From Chromatiaceae bacterium (lineage in GTDB: Bacteria > Pseudomonadota > Gammaproteobacteria > Chromatiales > Chromatiaceae), in NCBI GenBank assembly GCA_024235415.1, contig JACKML010000001.1:186001-250000 (forward strand): DNA of 64,000 bases, read 5' to 3'. The position numbers and the translations under genes were made by a program. A model generated the notes under the pieces. That model worked only from the letters and a program-made list of their open reading frames with translations, searched no databases and was not told where the DNA came from. Positions 17,858 to 26,359 of the stretch are shown here, piece by piece; position 1 is the first letter of the stretch; each line of letters opens with the position of its first letter.

Positions 17858-19462
17858 ATGACCGATCAGGCAGGCACAGCGCACACGCCAGGCGCGGCGG
17901 AGATTCGCGATCAACTGGAACGAATTCTCGGTGCACATGGTTTCAGGGCATCAGAACGCCTGCGCCGGCTGCTGGCGCATCTCGTGACACTGACTCTGGA
18001 GGACCGACAACGCGAGCTGACGCAAAGACACCTTGCCGAGGCGGTGTTCGGGCGCGGCAATGAATTCGAGCCTGAGCGCGACGCCATCGTCCGCGTCGAG
18101 ATCCGCAAGCTCAGGCAGGCGCTGCAACTGTACTACGCTGATTACGGCGCCAAAGATCCGATGGTGATCACCCTGCCCAGGGGGGCTTATGCGCCTCGGT
18201 TCGAGCGCTCGCAACACGCGCAGGCACAGGAAGATCCGGCTACTGCCTCTCGGCCTGGGCTCGACCCTGTCAGCCTCGCGGTGTTGCCGTTCGTCTATCT
18301 CGGCGAGGATCGGGACAAGGACTGGCTGGCACAGGGCGTGGGCGAGGAACTGAACACGATATTGGGCCGCATCCCCGAACTCCACGTCACCCCGCCCTAT
18401 ACGTTTTTCGACAAGGCATCGGTGTCCGAGCAGCTCGCGCAGTTGCACAATGAATCCACCGTCCGCTTCGCGATCGAGGGGTCAACCCGATGTGACGGCG
18501 CCCGCGTCCGTGTTACCGCACGATTGCACGACCTTTTGCTGAACCGGCAGATCTGGTCGGATCGATATGATCGCAATCTGGACACGACGGACCTGATCGA
18601 GATACAGGAAGACATCGCGCGAAACGTGGTCGCCGCCGCTGCGGATATGCTCACAGGCGTGATCGGCCAGTCCCTGCGCAGCGAACTCAAACCCCAGCCG
18701 GACCAGCGGCTGGAAGTCTACGAAGCGATGGTGCGCTTTCATCACTATCTCCAGATGACCTCAGACGAGTCCTACGAAGCGGCACGACGCGCGCTCGAAG
18801 AGATCGCGGCACGTGACCGGTCCGAGCCACTTATCCTGTCGATGCTGGCAGATCTCCGTCGGGCGGCCTTCGCCTTGGGTTTCACAGACGAACCCGACCC
18901 CATCGATTCCTGTCTGGCCCTGTTGGGCGAGGCCATTTCACGGGCCCCGGACTGTCTGCCATGCCGCGTGTCACTGTGCTTTGCGCTGCTGCACAAGCGG
19001 GACAAGGGCGGACTCCTGGAACAGGTTGAAACCATATTGTCGGATCCGGCCTCGCCGGCCTCTTACCGGTCTGATGTCGGGGTACCGCTGGCACTGTGCG
19101 GAGAATGGGAACGCGGATGCTCCCTGCTGGGTGAACAGATGCGCACCACCCGGTTCTATCCCCATTATTTCCAGTACCCGCTGTTTCTGCACGCATACAG
19201 GCAGGCCGAGTACGAAAAGGCTGCCCTGCTGGCCGATTCCTTTCGCCCGGCACCCTTTTTCTGGCAACCATTGCTGCATGCCGCGGTACTGGGGCAGCTG
19301 GGGCTGCCGGACGAAGCTGCACCTCTGATCGAACGGCTGCTTGCGTTGCGCCCCAACATCCGGGAGCACGGGCGTCGCTATATGTCCTGCTATCTGATGG
19401 AGGACGATCTGGTGGAACAACTGACAGATGGACTGCGGCGCGCGGGACTGCACCTGCAATGA
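17858..19462 (+). CDS. Winged-helix regulator with TolB/FlgO-like and TPR-like domains
   Basis: Starts at the ATG at 17858 (GTG at 17837 possible). The first 110 residues match the DNA-binding-like module seen at the front of many cyclase/TPR proteins: 'LRRLLAHLVTLTLEDRQREL', 'AVFGRGNEFEPERDAIVRVE', 'PRGAYAPRF'. A TolB-N/FlgO-like domain follows (SLAVLPFVYLGEDRDKDWLA), then helical repeats to the end. No membrane helix is visible. It is divergent from the porin-ureohydrolase cluster and overlaps the MFS gene by 4 bp, so it is a good candidate for local control. Effector unknown. Confidence 0.78.
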   Translation: MTDQAGTAHTPGAAEIRDQLERILGAHGFRASERLRRLLAHLVTLTLEDRQRELTQRHLAEAVFGRGNEFEPERDAIVRVEIRKLRQALQLYYADYGAKDPMVITLPRGAYAPRFERSQHAQAQEDPATASRPGLDPVSLAVLPFVYLGEDRDKDWLAQGVGEELNTILGRIPELHVTPPYTFFDKASVSEQLAQLHNESTVRFAIEGSTRCDGARVRVTARLHDLLLNRQIWSDRYDRNLDTTDLIEIQEDIARNVVAAAADMLTGVIGQSLRSELKPQPDQRLEVYEAMVRFHHYLQMTSDESYEAARRALEEIAARDRSEPLILSMLADLRRAAFALGFTDEPDPIDSCLALLGEAISRAPDCLPCRVSLCFALLHKRDKGGLLEQVETILSDPASPASYRSDVGVPLALCGEWERGCSLLGEQMRTTRFYPHYFQYPLFLHAYRQAEYEKAALLADSFRPAPFFWQPLLHAAVLGQLGLPDEAAPLIERLLALRPNIREHGRRYMSCYLMEDDLVEQLTDGLRRAGLHLQ

Positions 19463-20604
19463 CCCGTGCCGCTGCGGATAGCGGCGTTTTTCCAGTATGG
19501 CCTGTGGTCATGGCCGGCATAGCGGGTGCCGCCATGTTCAACCTGGCGCCGGCATTTCTCGCCTCGAATGCCGCCTGGTTCGGTCTCGACGACAGGCAGA
19601 TCGGGTGGCTGATGAGTGCAGAAATAGCGGGCATCGCGATTGCATCCGTCTTGACCCTGCTGTTCGGCCACCGCGGTCAGTTGCGTACGCTCGCATTGAT
19701 CGGACTGGGCGTCATCGTGGTGGGCAACCTGGCTTCTCTGGCCGCGCAGACGTTCTCGTCGTATCTGGTGATCCGGTTTCTGATCGGTCTTTTCGGCGAT
19801 GGTTTTGCGTACGTCACGGCTGTCTCGACCCTCGGTCGGCATAAGAACCCGACTCGGGCTTTCGCAACCCTGTCGTTCAGCAACATGTGCTTCAGCGGCA
19901 CGGCGCTGCTTGCGCTGTCACAGTCGCCTGAATCGCATACGCGTCTTGCCGTCGTTGTCCTTTTCGCATTGCTGTCTGCATCGGCGATCGCGGCCTGGCG
20001 ACGTTGGCCGCAGTTTTTGGACAGCGGCGCGGAATCGGGGTCGTTCCAGCTTCGGCCACTGCATATCCTGGGGTTGATTGGCCTGTTCGCGTTCACCGCC
20101 AACCTTGGGGCCGTCTGGGGTTACGCAGAGCGCCTGGCTGAAGGAACCGGCCTGAGCGGCGGGGAGATCACTGCACTGCTGAGCGTGTCGATCGTGTTTC
20201 AGGCCCTGGGTTCACTGCTGGCCATGTTTTGCAGCCGGTATCGACGGCCCGATCGCATCCTGGTCATCGTCGCCGGTCTGCAGATCGCAGGGCTATGGCT
20301 GCTTTCGGGTGCTACCGGGCCCTGGCTCTATATCGGCGGTCTCGCCCTCTGGGGGGGGTCATGGAATCTTGGTATCGCCAATCTGCTTGGGATGCTCTCA
20401 ATGACGAGGGGTGGCCCAAGGTCACTGTCTCTCGCCCCCGGGGTCGAGGCCATGGGCGCCGCATCCGGCCCGCTGCTGGTGGTGGCGCTGATCCCCTTCG
20501 GCACTCAGGCCGCCGTGCCGCTGGTGGGCATACTCGGCGCCCTCACCGCCATCATCCTGGCCCTGCCGATGGCCAGACTTGTCCTTCCCCGCGGCCGGCT
20601 GTAA
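19459..20604 (+). CDS. MFS transporter
   Basis: 381 residues, about 12 predicted helices, with the general layout of the major facilitator family ('LTLLFGHRGQLRTLALIGLG' fits the loop 2-3 region and 'LLAMFCSRYRRPDRIL' the equivalent loop 8-9). The ATG overlaps the regulator's TGA by 4 bp. Its substrate is unknown; co-transcription with the regulator next to the ureohydrolase cluster suggests uptake or efflux of a compound from that pathway. Confidence 0.8.
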   Translation: MTRAAADSGVFPVWPVVMAGIAGAAMFNLAPAFLASNAAWFGLDDRQIGWLMSAEIAGIAIASVLTLLFGHRGQLRTLALIGLGVIVVGNLASLAAQTFSSYLVIRFLIGLFGDGFAYVTAVSTLGRHKNPTRAFATLSFSNMCFSGTALLALSQSPESHTRLAVVVLFALLSASAIAAWRRWPQFLDSGAESGSFQLRPLHILGLIGLFAFTANLGAVWGYAERLAEGTGLSGGEITALLSVSIVFQALGSLLAMFCSRYRRPDRILVIVAGLQIAGLWLLSGATGPWLYIGGLALWGGSWNLGIANLLGMLSMTRGGPRSLSLAPGVEAMGAASGPLLVVALIPFGTQAAVPLVGILGALTAIILALPMARLVLPRGRL

Positions 20605-20633
20605 ACGACGCCGGTGCACAGAACGGCCGGCAT

Positions 20634-21005
20634 TCAAACCAGCGTCTCGTCGACCTCCTCTGACGCGAAGAAGAAGCTGGAGCCCTGCAGATCCATGAAC
20701 TCAGGCTGCATTTCGCGTATGGCCGCAATGGCCTGCTGGATATCCGGCCGGTTCTCGATGGCACCGATCGCCGCCCCACTCTCCCACCATATCTCGAGTA
20801 CCGCGTCGAACGGGTCCAGAGTCCCCCGCGTCTCCTGGATTACATGGTTGTAAGGAATCGTCAGGCCAAAACCGACCGCGATACGCCGAGCGCCGGACGC
20901 CAGGGCCAGATCATGGTAAGCCTGATGATACCCATGCCACTGACGGCGGAACTCATCGACCGAAAGACCCGGCTTGCGACGAACACATTGAATGAATCGA
21001 ATCAT
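20634..21005 (-). CDS. EthD-domain protein
   Basis: 123 residues from the ATG at 21005, with GGGAAG upstream; the longer frame to 21113 lacks a good start. The sequence shows the EthD/ferredoxin-like dimeric alpha-beta barrel pattern: 'MIRFIQCVRRKPGLSVDEFR' then 'QWHGYHQAYHDLAL' with the usual His/Trp residues, and a closing 'FFFASEEVDE'. Such proteins help in degradation pathways or are uncharacterised. It is convergent with the MFS gene (29 bp between stops) and has no obvious pathway partner here. Confidence 0.75.
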   Translation of the reverse strand: MIRFIQCVRRKPGLSVDEFRRQWHGYHQAYHDLALASGARRIAVGFGLTIPYNHVIQETRGTLDPFDAVLEIWWESGAAIGAIENRPDIQQAIAAIREMQPEFMDLQGSSFFFASEEVDETLV

Positions 21006-21324
21006 CTGCGCTTCCCAACGTTGCCCAAAGGATGGAGCGGCGCAACCGCGTGTCGTGGCGCGCCGCATGAACACTTCGACTGCGATAGTGTGCCGCAGAT
21101 GCACCGGCGTCAACGCACCACACCAACACTACCGACAGTGTTTTGACGTTGAATTGCACCTTATGGCAAGGTCCGCGAAAGCGCGGCGCACGCATCGGTG
21201 GAAAGTCGGCAATGAGGTCCCCATGCGCCGGACTTCCCGCCTACAATCAGGAAAGGGCTGTTTTCCGGTCCGAAATCCGGGCGGCGTGTTTGACCCCATC
21301 TGCTTTGGAGAACCGTAGACCATC
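21006..21324. other. Divergent intergenic region (EthD / receptor)
   Basis: 319 bp between two divergent starts. It must contain promoters for both genes, but I see no convincing -35/-10 pair; a TTGACG at 21143-21148 has no -10 at proper spacing. TTTGGAG at 21304-21310 is the likely ribosome site for the receptor gene at 21325. Confidence 0.4.
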
Positions 21325-23763
21325 ATGACCGCAGCGGCACATGACGTGGTGGCGTTCGAAGAAGCGCGCGCGATAAAGCGTCGTCGGCGCACCCGTGTCG
21401 GGCTGCCTGTCGCTGTCGTGCTGATCATGTTGGTCTCATTGATCGGCATTGCCGTCTACAACTACAAGTCCATGCGCGCCGATGCACTGGCGCTATCAAA
21501 AGGCGTCATCGTCAACCTGCAGAACCGCATCGAGACCGAGGTCTCCGCCTACCTGTCACCGATTCCACGCATCATCAGCATGTCGCTCGACCTGCTCACG
21601 GACAGCACGCTGGAGGGCGTGCGTTATGAGCTCATGCAGCCCATGGGCATCGGCGTCCTCAACAGTGTCCCACAACTGAGCAGCCTGATCATCGGCAGCG
21701 CACAAGGTGAGTTTTTCATGGTGCGCCGTTTTCGCGACGGCGACGTAAGCGGGCTCGAGACAAAGATCATCCAACGACCGGAAGGTGCCAACGAGCCACA
21801 GGTCCGCCTGATCCGGCGCGATCCGCAGGGCAAGGTACTGAGTGACACCCGGGCACCATGGGACAATTATGACCCGCGGACTCGGCCGTGGTACCAGGGT
21901 GCAGCCGCGGCGCAGGGGATGTTCTGGACCGACGTCTACCCGTTTTTCACCGACAAGGCGGCCGGTATCACGGGATCACAACCCTACCGGGACGCAAATG
22001 GTGAGCTGGTCGCCGTACTCGGCGCCGACGTAAAACTCGAAAGCATGAGCCACTTCCTGCGGGATCTGGTCATCGGCAAGACCGGCATCGCACTCATCGT
22101 CGACGACGACGGCCGGGTGATCGCGCACCCGCAGGCGCAGCTGGCGAAAGAGGATGCGGATGGCAAGGTCCAGCTCACCCGCGTGGCAGACCTGGGTGAC
22201 CCGGTGGTCAGCCGCGCGTTCGATCGTTACCGCGTCGAGGGGCATGGTCGACGCGATTTCGAGTTGTCTGGTCGGCGCTATATCAGCTCGGTTTCTTCTC
22301 TCAACCACCTGCTGGACCGCAACTGGTCGGTACTGGTGGTGGTACCGGAGGACGACTTCATCTCCTTCGTGGTCGAGAACGTGCGCAAGACGCTGAGCAT
22401 GGGTCTTGGGGTGCTTGCACTTGCGGCCGTTCTGGCCGCCCTGCTGATACGCCAGGGACTGCGCGCCGATCGCGATGCCCTGCGCATCCTTGAGCGTCAG
22501 GCCCAGCTCGACGCGCAGAGCGACGCCTTTGGCGAGCTTGCCGCACACTCGACATCGCTCGATGCGGCGCAGGCCGACGCCATGGCTCCGGTGACAGAAG
22601 CGGTCGCGCGCGCGTCAAGGGTGCGTCGAGCCAGTATTTGGCACCTGATGCCCGGCCATCAGGAATTGTTCTGCGTCGATTGCTTCGACCAGGAAACCGA
22701 GGGGCATACCAGCGGCGCAATCCTGCATCGCACCGAACATCCTGGCCTTTTCGGCCAGCTCGACAGCGGCGAGCCATTCCGCAGCGTCGACGCCTCGCGC
22801 GACGAGCATCTGGTATCGCTTCACCACAGCTATCTGTCCCCGCTCGGTTGCCATGCCCTGTTGTCGGTGCCAATGATCGTGCGCGGCGAAGTCGCCGGCG
22901 CGATCTGGTTGGAAGACCGCACCAGACAAAGCGAATGGCCGAAGCAGGTGGAAAGCTTCACCCATGCGATCGCAAACCTGCTTGCGATGCGGGCAGCCAC
23001 AGGGAAAGCCTCCGGCGAGCCCTCTGTGGAGGCCCCCGCCACGACGCAGCCGCCGGATGCGGTGGCCACGCGTGACTCAACCACATTGAAGACGCAATCT
23101 GCGCTCGCAGCATCACACGCGCTTGGCGACATCGACCCGGGACTCGGGGCGCGACGCGCGGCAGCCTTCATGGCGAAGCTCGCCCGGCACGCCGACGTGG
23201 ATGGAGGTACCGGGGCGGAGGTGATCGACTGCGTCGCAATCATGTCGCTGCGCTTCACCGATGCGACCGCACTGGCCGAGCTGCTCACTGGAGACAGCAA
23301 AGATACGGCGATCAGCTATCTGATCCGTGAACTCGAGGGTGCCGCGGCAGAGCACGGTCTCGGTTATCTCAAGTTTCTGACCGACCAGGTGGTGGCCGCC
23401 GTCGACCCCAACGAAGACGCTGCGCAGAGTGCGCAACGCCTGGCGGATTTCGCCCTTGCCGTGCAGGGGATCTGTGAGCGCCTTTTCGTCGGGCAGCATG
23501 GGGCCTTGGCATTCCGTATCGGCATGGACATTGGCCCGGCGATCGGCAGCGTCATCGGCACGCAGCGGCGTGCGTTCAATCTGTGGGGCGAAGCCGCACA
23601 ACAGGCCAGTGCGATGGCCGACACCAGCCTGTCCGGCGCGATCCAGGTAACGGAGTCGGTCTATCAGGCATTGAAAGGTCGTTACCTGTTCCAGCTGCGT
23701 GGGCACCACTACCTCGAAGGTGTCGGCGAGTTATCCACCTACCTGCTGAGTGGACGATTGTGA
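21325..23763 (+). CDS. Membrane receptor: dCache, GAF and degenerate class III cyclase domain
   Basis: 812 residues. TM1 (about 26-45), a periplasmic double-Cache sensor (about 50-350, with the 'YDPRTRPWYQGA' Cache signature and 'FFTDKAAGITGSQPYRDANG'), TM2 (about 356-376), a GAF domain (about 415-560) and a class III cyclase-like domain (about 630-805). The cyclase part has lost key residues: the first metal Asp is Met or Ser (IMSLRFTD), the substrate Asp is Asn, and the transition-state Asn and Arg are Gln and Ala (FNLWGEAAQQASAMA). The second metal Asp remains (LKFLTDQ). It is probably not a working cyclase. Its stop codon overlaps the permease start (GTGA), so signalling and lipid transport are translationally coupled. 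Confidence 0.85.
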   Translation: MTAAAHDVVAFEEARAIKRRRRTRVGLPVAVVLIMLVSLIGIAVYNYKSMRADALALSKGVIVNLQNRIETEVSAYLSPIPRIISMSLDLLTDSTLEGVRYELMQPMGIGVLNSVPQLSSLIIGSAQGEFFMVRRFRDGDVSGLETKIIQRPEGANEPQVRLIRRDPQGKVLSDTRAPWDNYDPRTRPWYQGAAAAQGMFWTDVYPFFTDKAAGITGSQPYRDANGELVAVLGADVKLESMSHFLRDLVIGKTGIALIVDDDGRVIAHPQAQLAKEDADGKVQLTRVADLGDPVVSRAFDRYRVEGHGRRDFELSGRRYISSVSSLNHLLDRNWSVLVVVPEDDFISFVVENVRKTLSMGLGVLALAAVLAALLIRQGLRADRDALRILERQAQLDAQSDAFGELAAHSTSLDAAQADAMAPVTEAVARASRVRRASIWHLMPGHQELFCVDCFDQETEGHTSGAILHRTEHPGLFGQLDSGEPFRSVDASRDEHLVSLHHSYLSPLGCHALLSVPMIVRGEVAGAIWLEDRTRQSEWPKQVESFTHAIANLLAMRAATGKASGEPSVEAPATTQPPDAVATRDSTTLKTQSALAASHALGDIDPGLGARRAAAFMAKLARHADVDGGTGAEVIDCVAIMSLRFTDATALAELLTGDSKDTAISYLIRELEGAAAEHGLGYLKFLTDQVVAAVDPNEDAAQSAQRLADFALAVQGICERLFVGQHGALAFRIGMDIGPAIGSVIGTQRRAFNLWGEAAQQASAMADTSLSGAIQVTESVYQALKGRYLFQLRGHHYLEGVGELSTYLLSGRL

Positions 23764-24593
23764 AGAAGCTGCAGGTATCAGCGCCAACGGTTTCTGCAAG
23801 AGATGTCGAACTCGGTCTGCTCGGTCGACTTGGAGACCGCATCATCGCCGTCGGCCGGGGGATCCTGCAGTTTGTAGGCGATCTGTCAGTAACGCTGGCG
23901 CGCGGCCTGGTGCCCGGCAACTGGCGCAGGACGATGCGCGCGGAGTTCATCCGTGCGCTGTATCGCGTCGGCTTCAATGCCATACCCGCTGTTGCCATAT
24001 CCGCGCTGCTGGTCGGGATAGGCTTCGTGCTTCAGATCATCTACTGGCTCGGCGTTATCGGCCAGGAGGGCAGCGTCGGCGACTTTCTGGTGCTCATCCT
24101 GGCCCGTGAAATGGCACCGGTGGTCACAACCTTGATCCTGATCGGCCGCAGCGGCACGGTCATCCTCGACGAGGTCGCCCATCTCAAAATCGACGGACAG
24201 ATCCGTATCCTGGAATCCCACGGCGTGGATCCTACAGATGTGATCGCAGTCCCCCGTGTGTTCGCCACTGCCGTGGCCGTGTTTGCGCTCAACATGCTGT
24301 TCCTGCATCTGGCCTTGTGGTCGGGTTACCTGGGTGCAGCACTGACCGGCCTGACCGCGATCTCGTTGCTCGAATTCGTCGAGAACGTCCTGCATGGCAT
24401 GACGCTGAAGGATCATCTGCTGCTACTGATCAAGCCGCTGGTCATGGGGCTGGTGATTGCCTATATACCGATATGGCTGGGCTTGCGGGTCGAAGCCTCG
24501 GCACTGGCGGTACGTCAGGCGATGCCGCGCCAGTTCGTCTATTCGCTGCTCGCGACCTTTCTGATCGGCACAATGATTTCGGCGGTCCTATAG
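23760..24593 (+). CDS. MlaE/YrbE-family ABC permease (first Mce operon)
   Basis: 277 residues from the GTG at 23760, overlapping the receptor's TGA. A charged N-terminal amphipathic part and about five helices carry MlaE features: 'AVAISALLVGIGFVLQIIYW', the EQ-loop-like 'LILIGRSGTVILDEVAHLKI', and 'DGQIRILESHGVDPTDVIAV', which corresponds to the cytoplasmic coupling helix. It forms the membrane channel that pairs with an MCE ring. No STAS domain is fused here, unlike the second operon's permease. Confidence 0.88.
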   Translation: MKKLQVSAPTVSARDVELGLLGRLGDRIIAVGRGILQFVGDLSVTLARGLVPGNWRRTMRAEFIRALYRVGFNAIPAVAISALLVGIGFVLQIIYWLGVIGQEGSVGDFLVLILAREMAPVVTTLILIGRSGTVILDEVAHLKIDGQIRILESHGVDPTDVIAVPRVFATAVAVFALNMLFLHLALWSGYLGAALTGLTAISLLEFVENVLHGMTLKDHLLLLIKPLVMGLVIAYIPIWLGLRVEASALAVRQAMPRQFVYSLLATFLIGTMISAVL

Positions 24594-25307
24594 ATGCCAG
24601 ACACAAGCATTCCCCCCTCAGGCACCCAGATCATCGAGGCGCGGCGCGTCCGCCTCGCGCCGCGCGACGGCGCGGCGATGTTGGAGGTGGATCTGCAGGT
24701 ACTGCCCGGCCAGCTGCACCTGATCTACTCAGACGATCCGGACAACAGCAGCGCAATATCGGATGTGCTGCTCGGCTTGTGCGACGCCGCACAGGGGGAG
24801 GTGCGATGGCAAGGCAGGACGTGGGCCGAGATACCACCCCGCAGCGCCTATCGGCTGCGTGGCAATGTCAGCCGGGTAACCAGCCGTGGAAACTGGATGG
24901 ACACGCGTTCCGTGATGGAAAACATTCTGCTGCCATTGCGTCACCACACGGTGTTGCCGGATGACATACTGCGCGAGATGGCCTGCGACTTCGCTCAGCG
25001 CTTCGGTCTCCCCGGGCTGCCGATGCTGCTTCCCGGTCAATGTCCTGAGCCCGATCTTCAGAGGGCTGCCTGCGTCCGTGCCTTCATGGGTCGACCGCAA
25101 CTGGTTATCCTGGAACACCCCCTGGAGTTCGCTGACGCCGGACTGCTGCCGCCACTGGTCGATGCCATCCAGCAGGTGCGCCGCCGCAAGGGCTCGGTCA
25201 TCTGGTTTACCCGCCGCCGCGCAATCCTCGAAGAACCTGGTATACACGCTGACCACCGCTACAGGATCGCCGGCCGGCAGCTGCTCGAACTGGAGGCTGC
25301 GGCATGA
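24594..25307 (+). CDS. Degenerate ABC ATPase-like subunit (first Mce operon)
   Basis: 237 residues in the ATPase position of the operon, starting directly after the permease stop. Fold-level similarity to MlaF-like ATPases remains (GEVRWQGRTWAEIPP, then 'VMENILLPLRHHT', LVILEHP). Every nucleotide-binding motif is gone: Walker A reads YSDDPDNSSA (45-54) with no GKS/T; the Q-loop Gln is Ser; the ABC signature is LPGQC (146-150); Walker B reads LVILEHP (170-176), so the Asp and catalytic Glu are Glu and His; and no H-loop His is visible. The frame is intact for 237 codons and coupled on both sides, so it is kept as a protein. It looks like a pseudo-ATPase. Confidence 0.8.
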   Translation: MPDTSIPPSGTQIIEARRVRLAPRDGAAMLEVDLQVLPGQLHLIYSDDPDNSSAISDVLLGLCDAAQGEVRWQGRTWAEIPPRSAYRLRGNVSRVTSRGNWMDTRSVMENILLPLRHHTVLPDDILREMACDFAQRFGLPGLPMLLPGQCPEPDLQRAACVRAFMGRPQLVILEHPLEFADAGLLPPLVDAIQQVRRRKGSVIWFTRRRAILEEPGIHADHRYRIAGRQLLELEAAA

Positions 25308-26359
25308 GTGACACCAAACGCTATCGGCGCCAGCGCACCCTGCTCGGCGGCATGGTTGTGGCGGCGATCGTGCTGTTCCTGTTCAGCCTCATCCAGGCCG
25401 ATGCGCTGCGTGAATGGCTCGACCCGGGCAAGGAGTTGCAGCTGGTGCTGCCCGACCAGGGGCTCTTCGGACTGGCCGAAGGCGCGAAGATCGAGGTGCT
25501 CGGCACCCCCGCCGGCAAGATTCAGCGAATCGTCATAGACCCGGACCAGAAGATTCACGCCGAGGCCCGACTGAGTGCGTCGATGACGGCCTTTGTGCGA
25601 CGCGATTCGGAAGCGATCATTCGCAAGACATTCGGTGTGGCCGGTGACAGCTATATCGAGATCACGCGCGGTGTCGGTGAGCCAATGGACTGGGAATATG
25701 CCGTGCTCAATGCCAAGCCCGACCGCTCCCCCACCGACAGCATCGGCGAGATCCTCGAAGACGTGCGCAGCCGCGTCATCCCCATTCTGCAACAGACCGA
25801 ACGCACGATGACGGCACTCGCCAGCCTGACGGAACGCTTCGCTGATCCGAAGGGCGACCTGCAACTGATGCTCGGCGACATCAAGACACTGACCTCTCGT
25901 GTGGAGCAGGGTGAAGGCACGCTCGGCAAATTGCTGAGCGAGGACCGCACCGCACGCGGGCTCGAGGACCTGCTTGCCAATGCCAACAACGCGGTGTCGC
26001 AACTCGGGCCGATCCTGGAGCAACTGCAGGCGACCTCCGTGCACGTCACGTCGCTGTCGAGATCGATCAGCGCGCAGGGCAAGGACCTGCCGGAGATCAG
26101 TGCCAGCGTCAAATCGGTGCTGGCGTCGCTGGATCTGATCATGCGCGACCTCCGCGAGACGTCACCGCAGCTGCCGCAGATCACGCGGGACATCGGGGCC
26201 TCGACCGCCAGCATCCCGGTACTGCTGGGCATGACCCAGCAGACGCTGGCCGAACTGGAAGCGTTGCTGCACCAGTTGCGCAATAGCTGGCTGCTTGGTG
26301 GCGGCGGCGCCACCACCCCTGGAGGCGGGCGCCTGCCGCCGCAGGAGGTGCGACCATGA
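25304..26359 (+). CDS. MCE-domain protein (first Mce operon)
   Basis: 351 residues, start overlapping the previous stop by 4 bp. One N-terminal helix (about 13-33), an MlaD-type MCE domain (about 38-125; GLAEGAKIEVLGTPAGKIQR, then FGVAGDSYIEITRG), then a long helical region with heptad-like Leu/Ile spacing and a Gly/Pro-rich end. MCE proteins form hexameric rings that carry lipids across the periplasm; the long helical tail suggests a tunnel-forming extension. It has the same layout as the second operon's MCE protein. Confidence 0.9.
   Translation: MSDTKRYRRQRTLLGGMVVAAIVLFLFSLIQADALREWLDPGKELQLVLPDQGLFGLAEGAKIEVLGTPAGKIQRIVIDPDQKIHAEARLSASMTAFVRRDSEAIIRKTFGVAGDSYIEITRGVGEPMDWEYAVLNAKPDRSPTDSIGEILEDVRSRVIPILQQTERTMTALASLTERFADPKGDLQLMLGDIKTLTSRVEQGEGTLGKLLSEDRTARGLEDLLANANNAVSQLGPILEQLQATSVHVTSLSRSISAQGKDLPEISASVKSVLASLDLIMRDLRETSPQLPQITRDIGASTASIPVLLGMTQQTLAELEALLHQLRNSWLLGGGGATTPGGGRLPPQEVRP

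Noticed and set aside
24594..25307. Treating the ATPase-like gene as a pseudogene
   Set aside because: The frame is uninterrupted for 237 codons, starts and ends with coupled junctions and has the codon use of its neighbours; it is better read as an expressed pseudo-ATPase.
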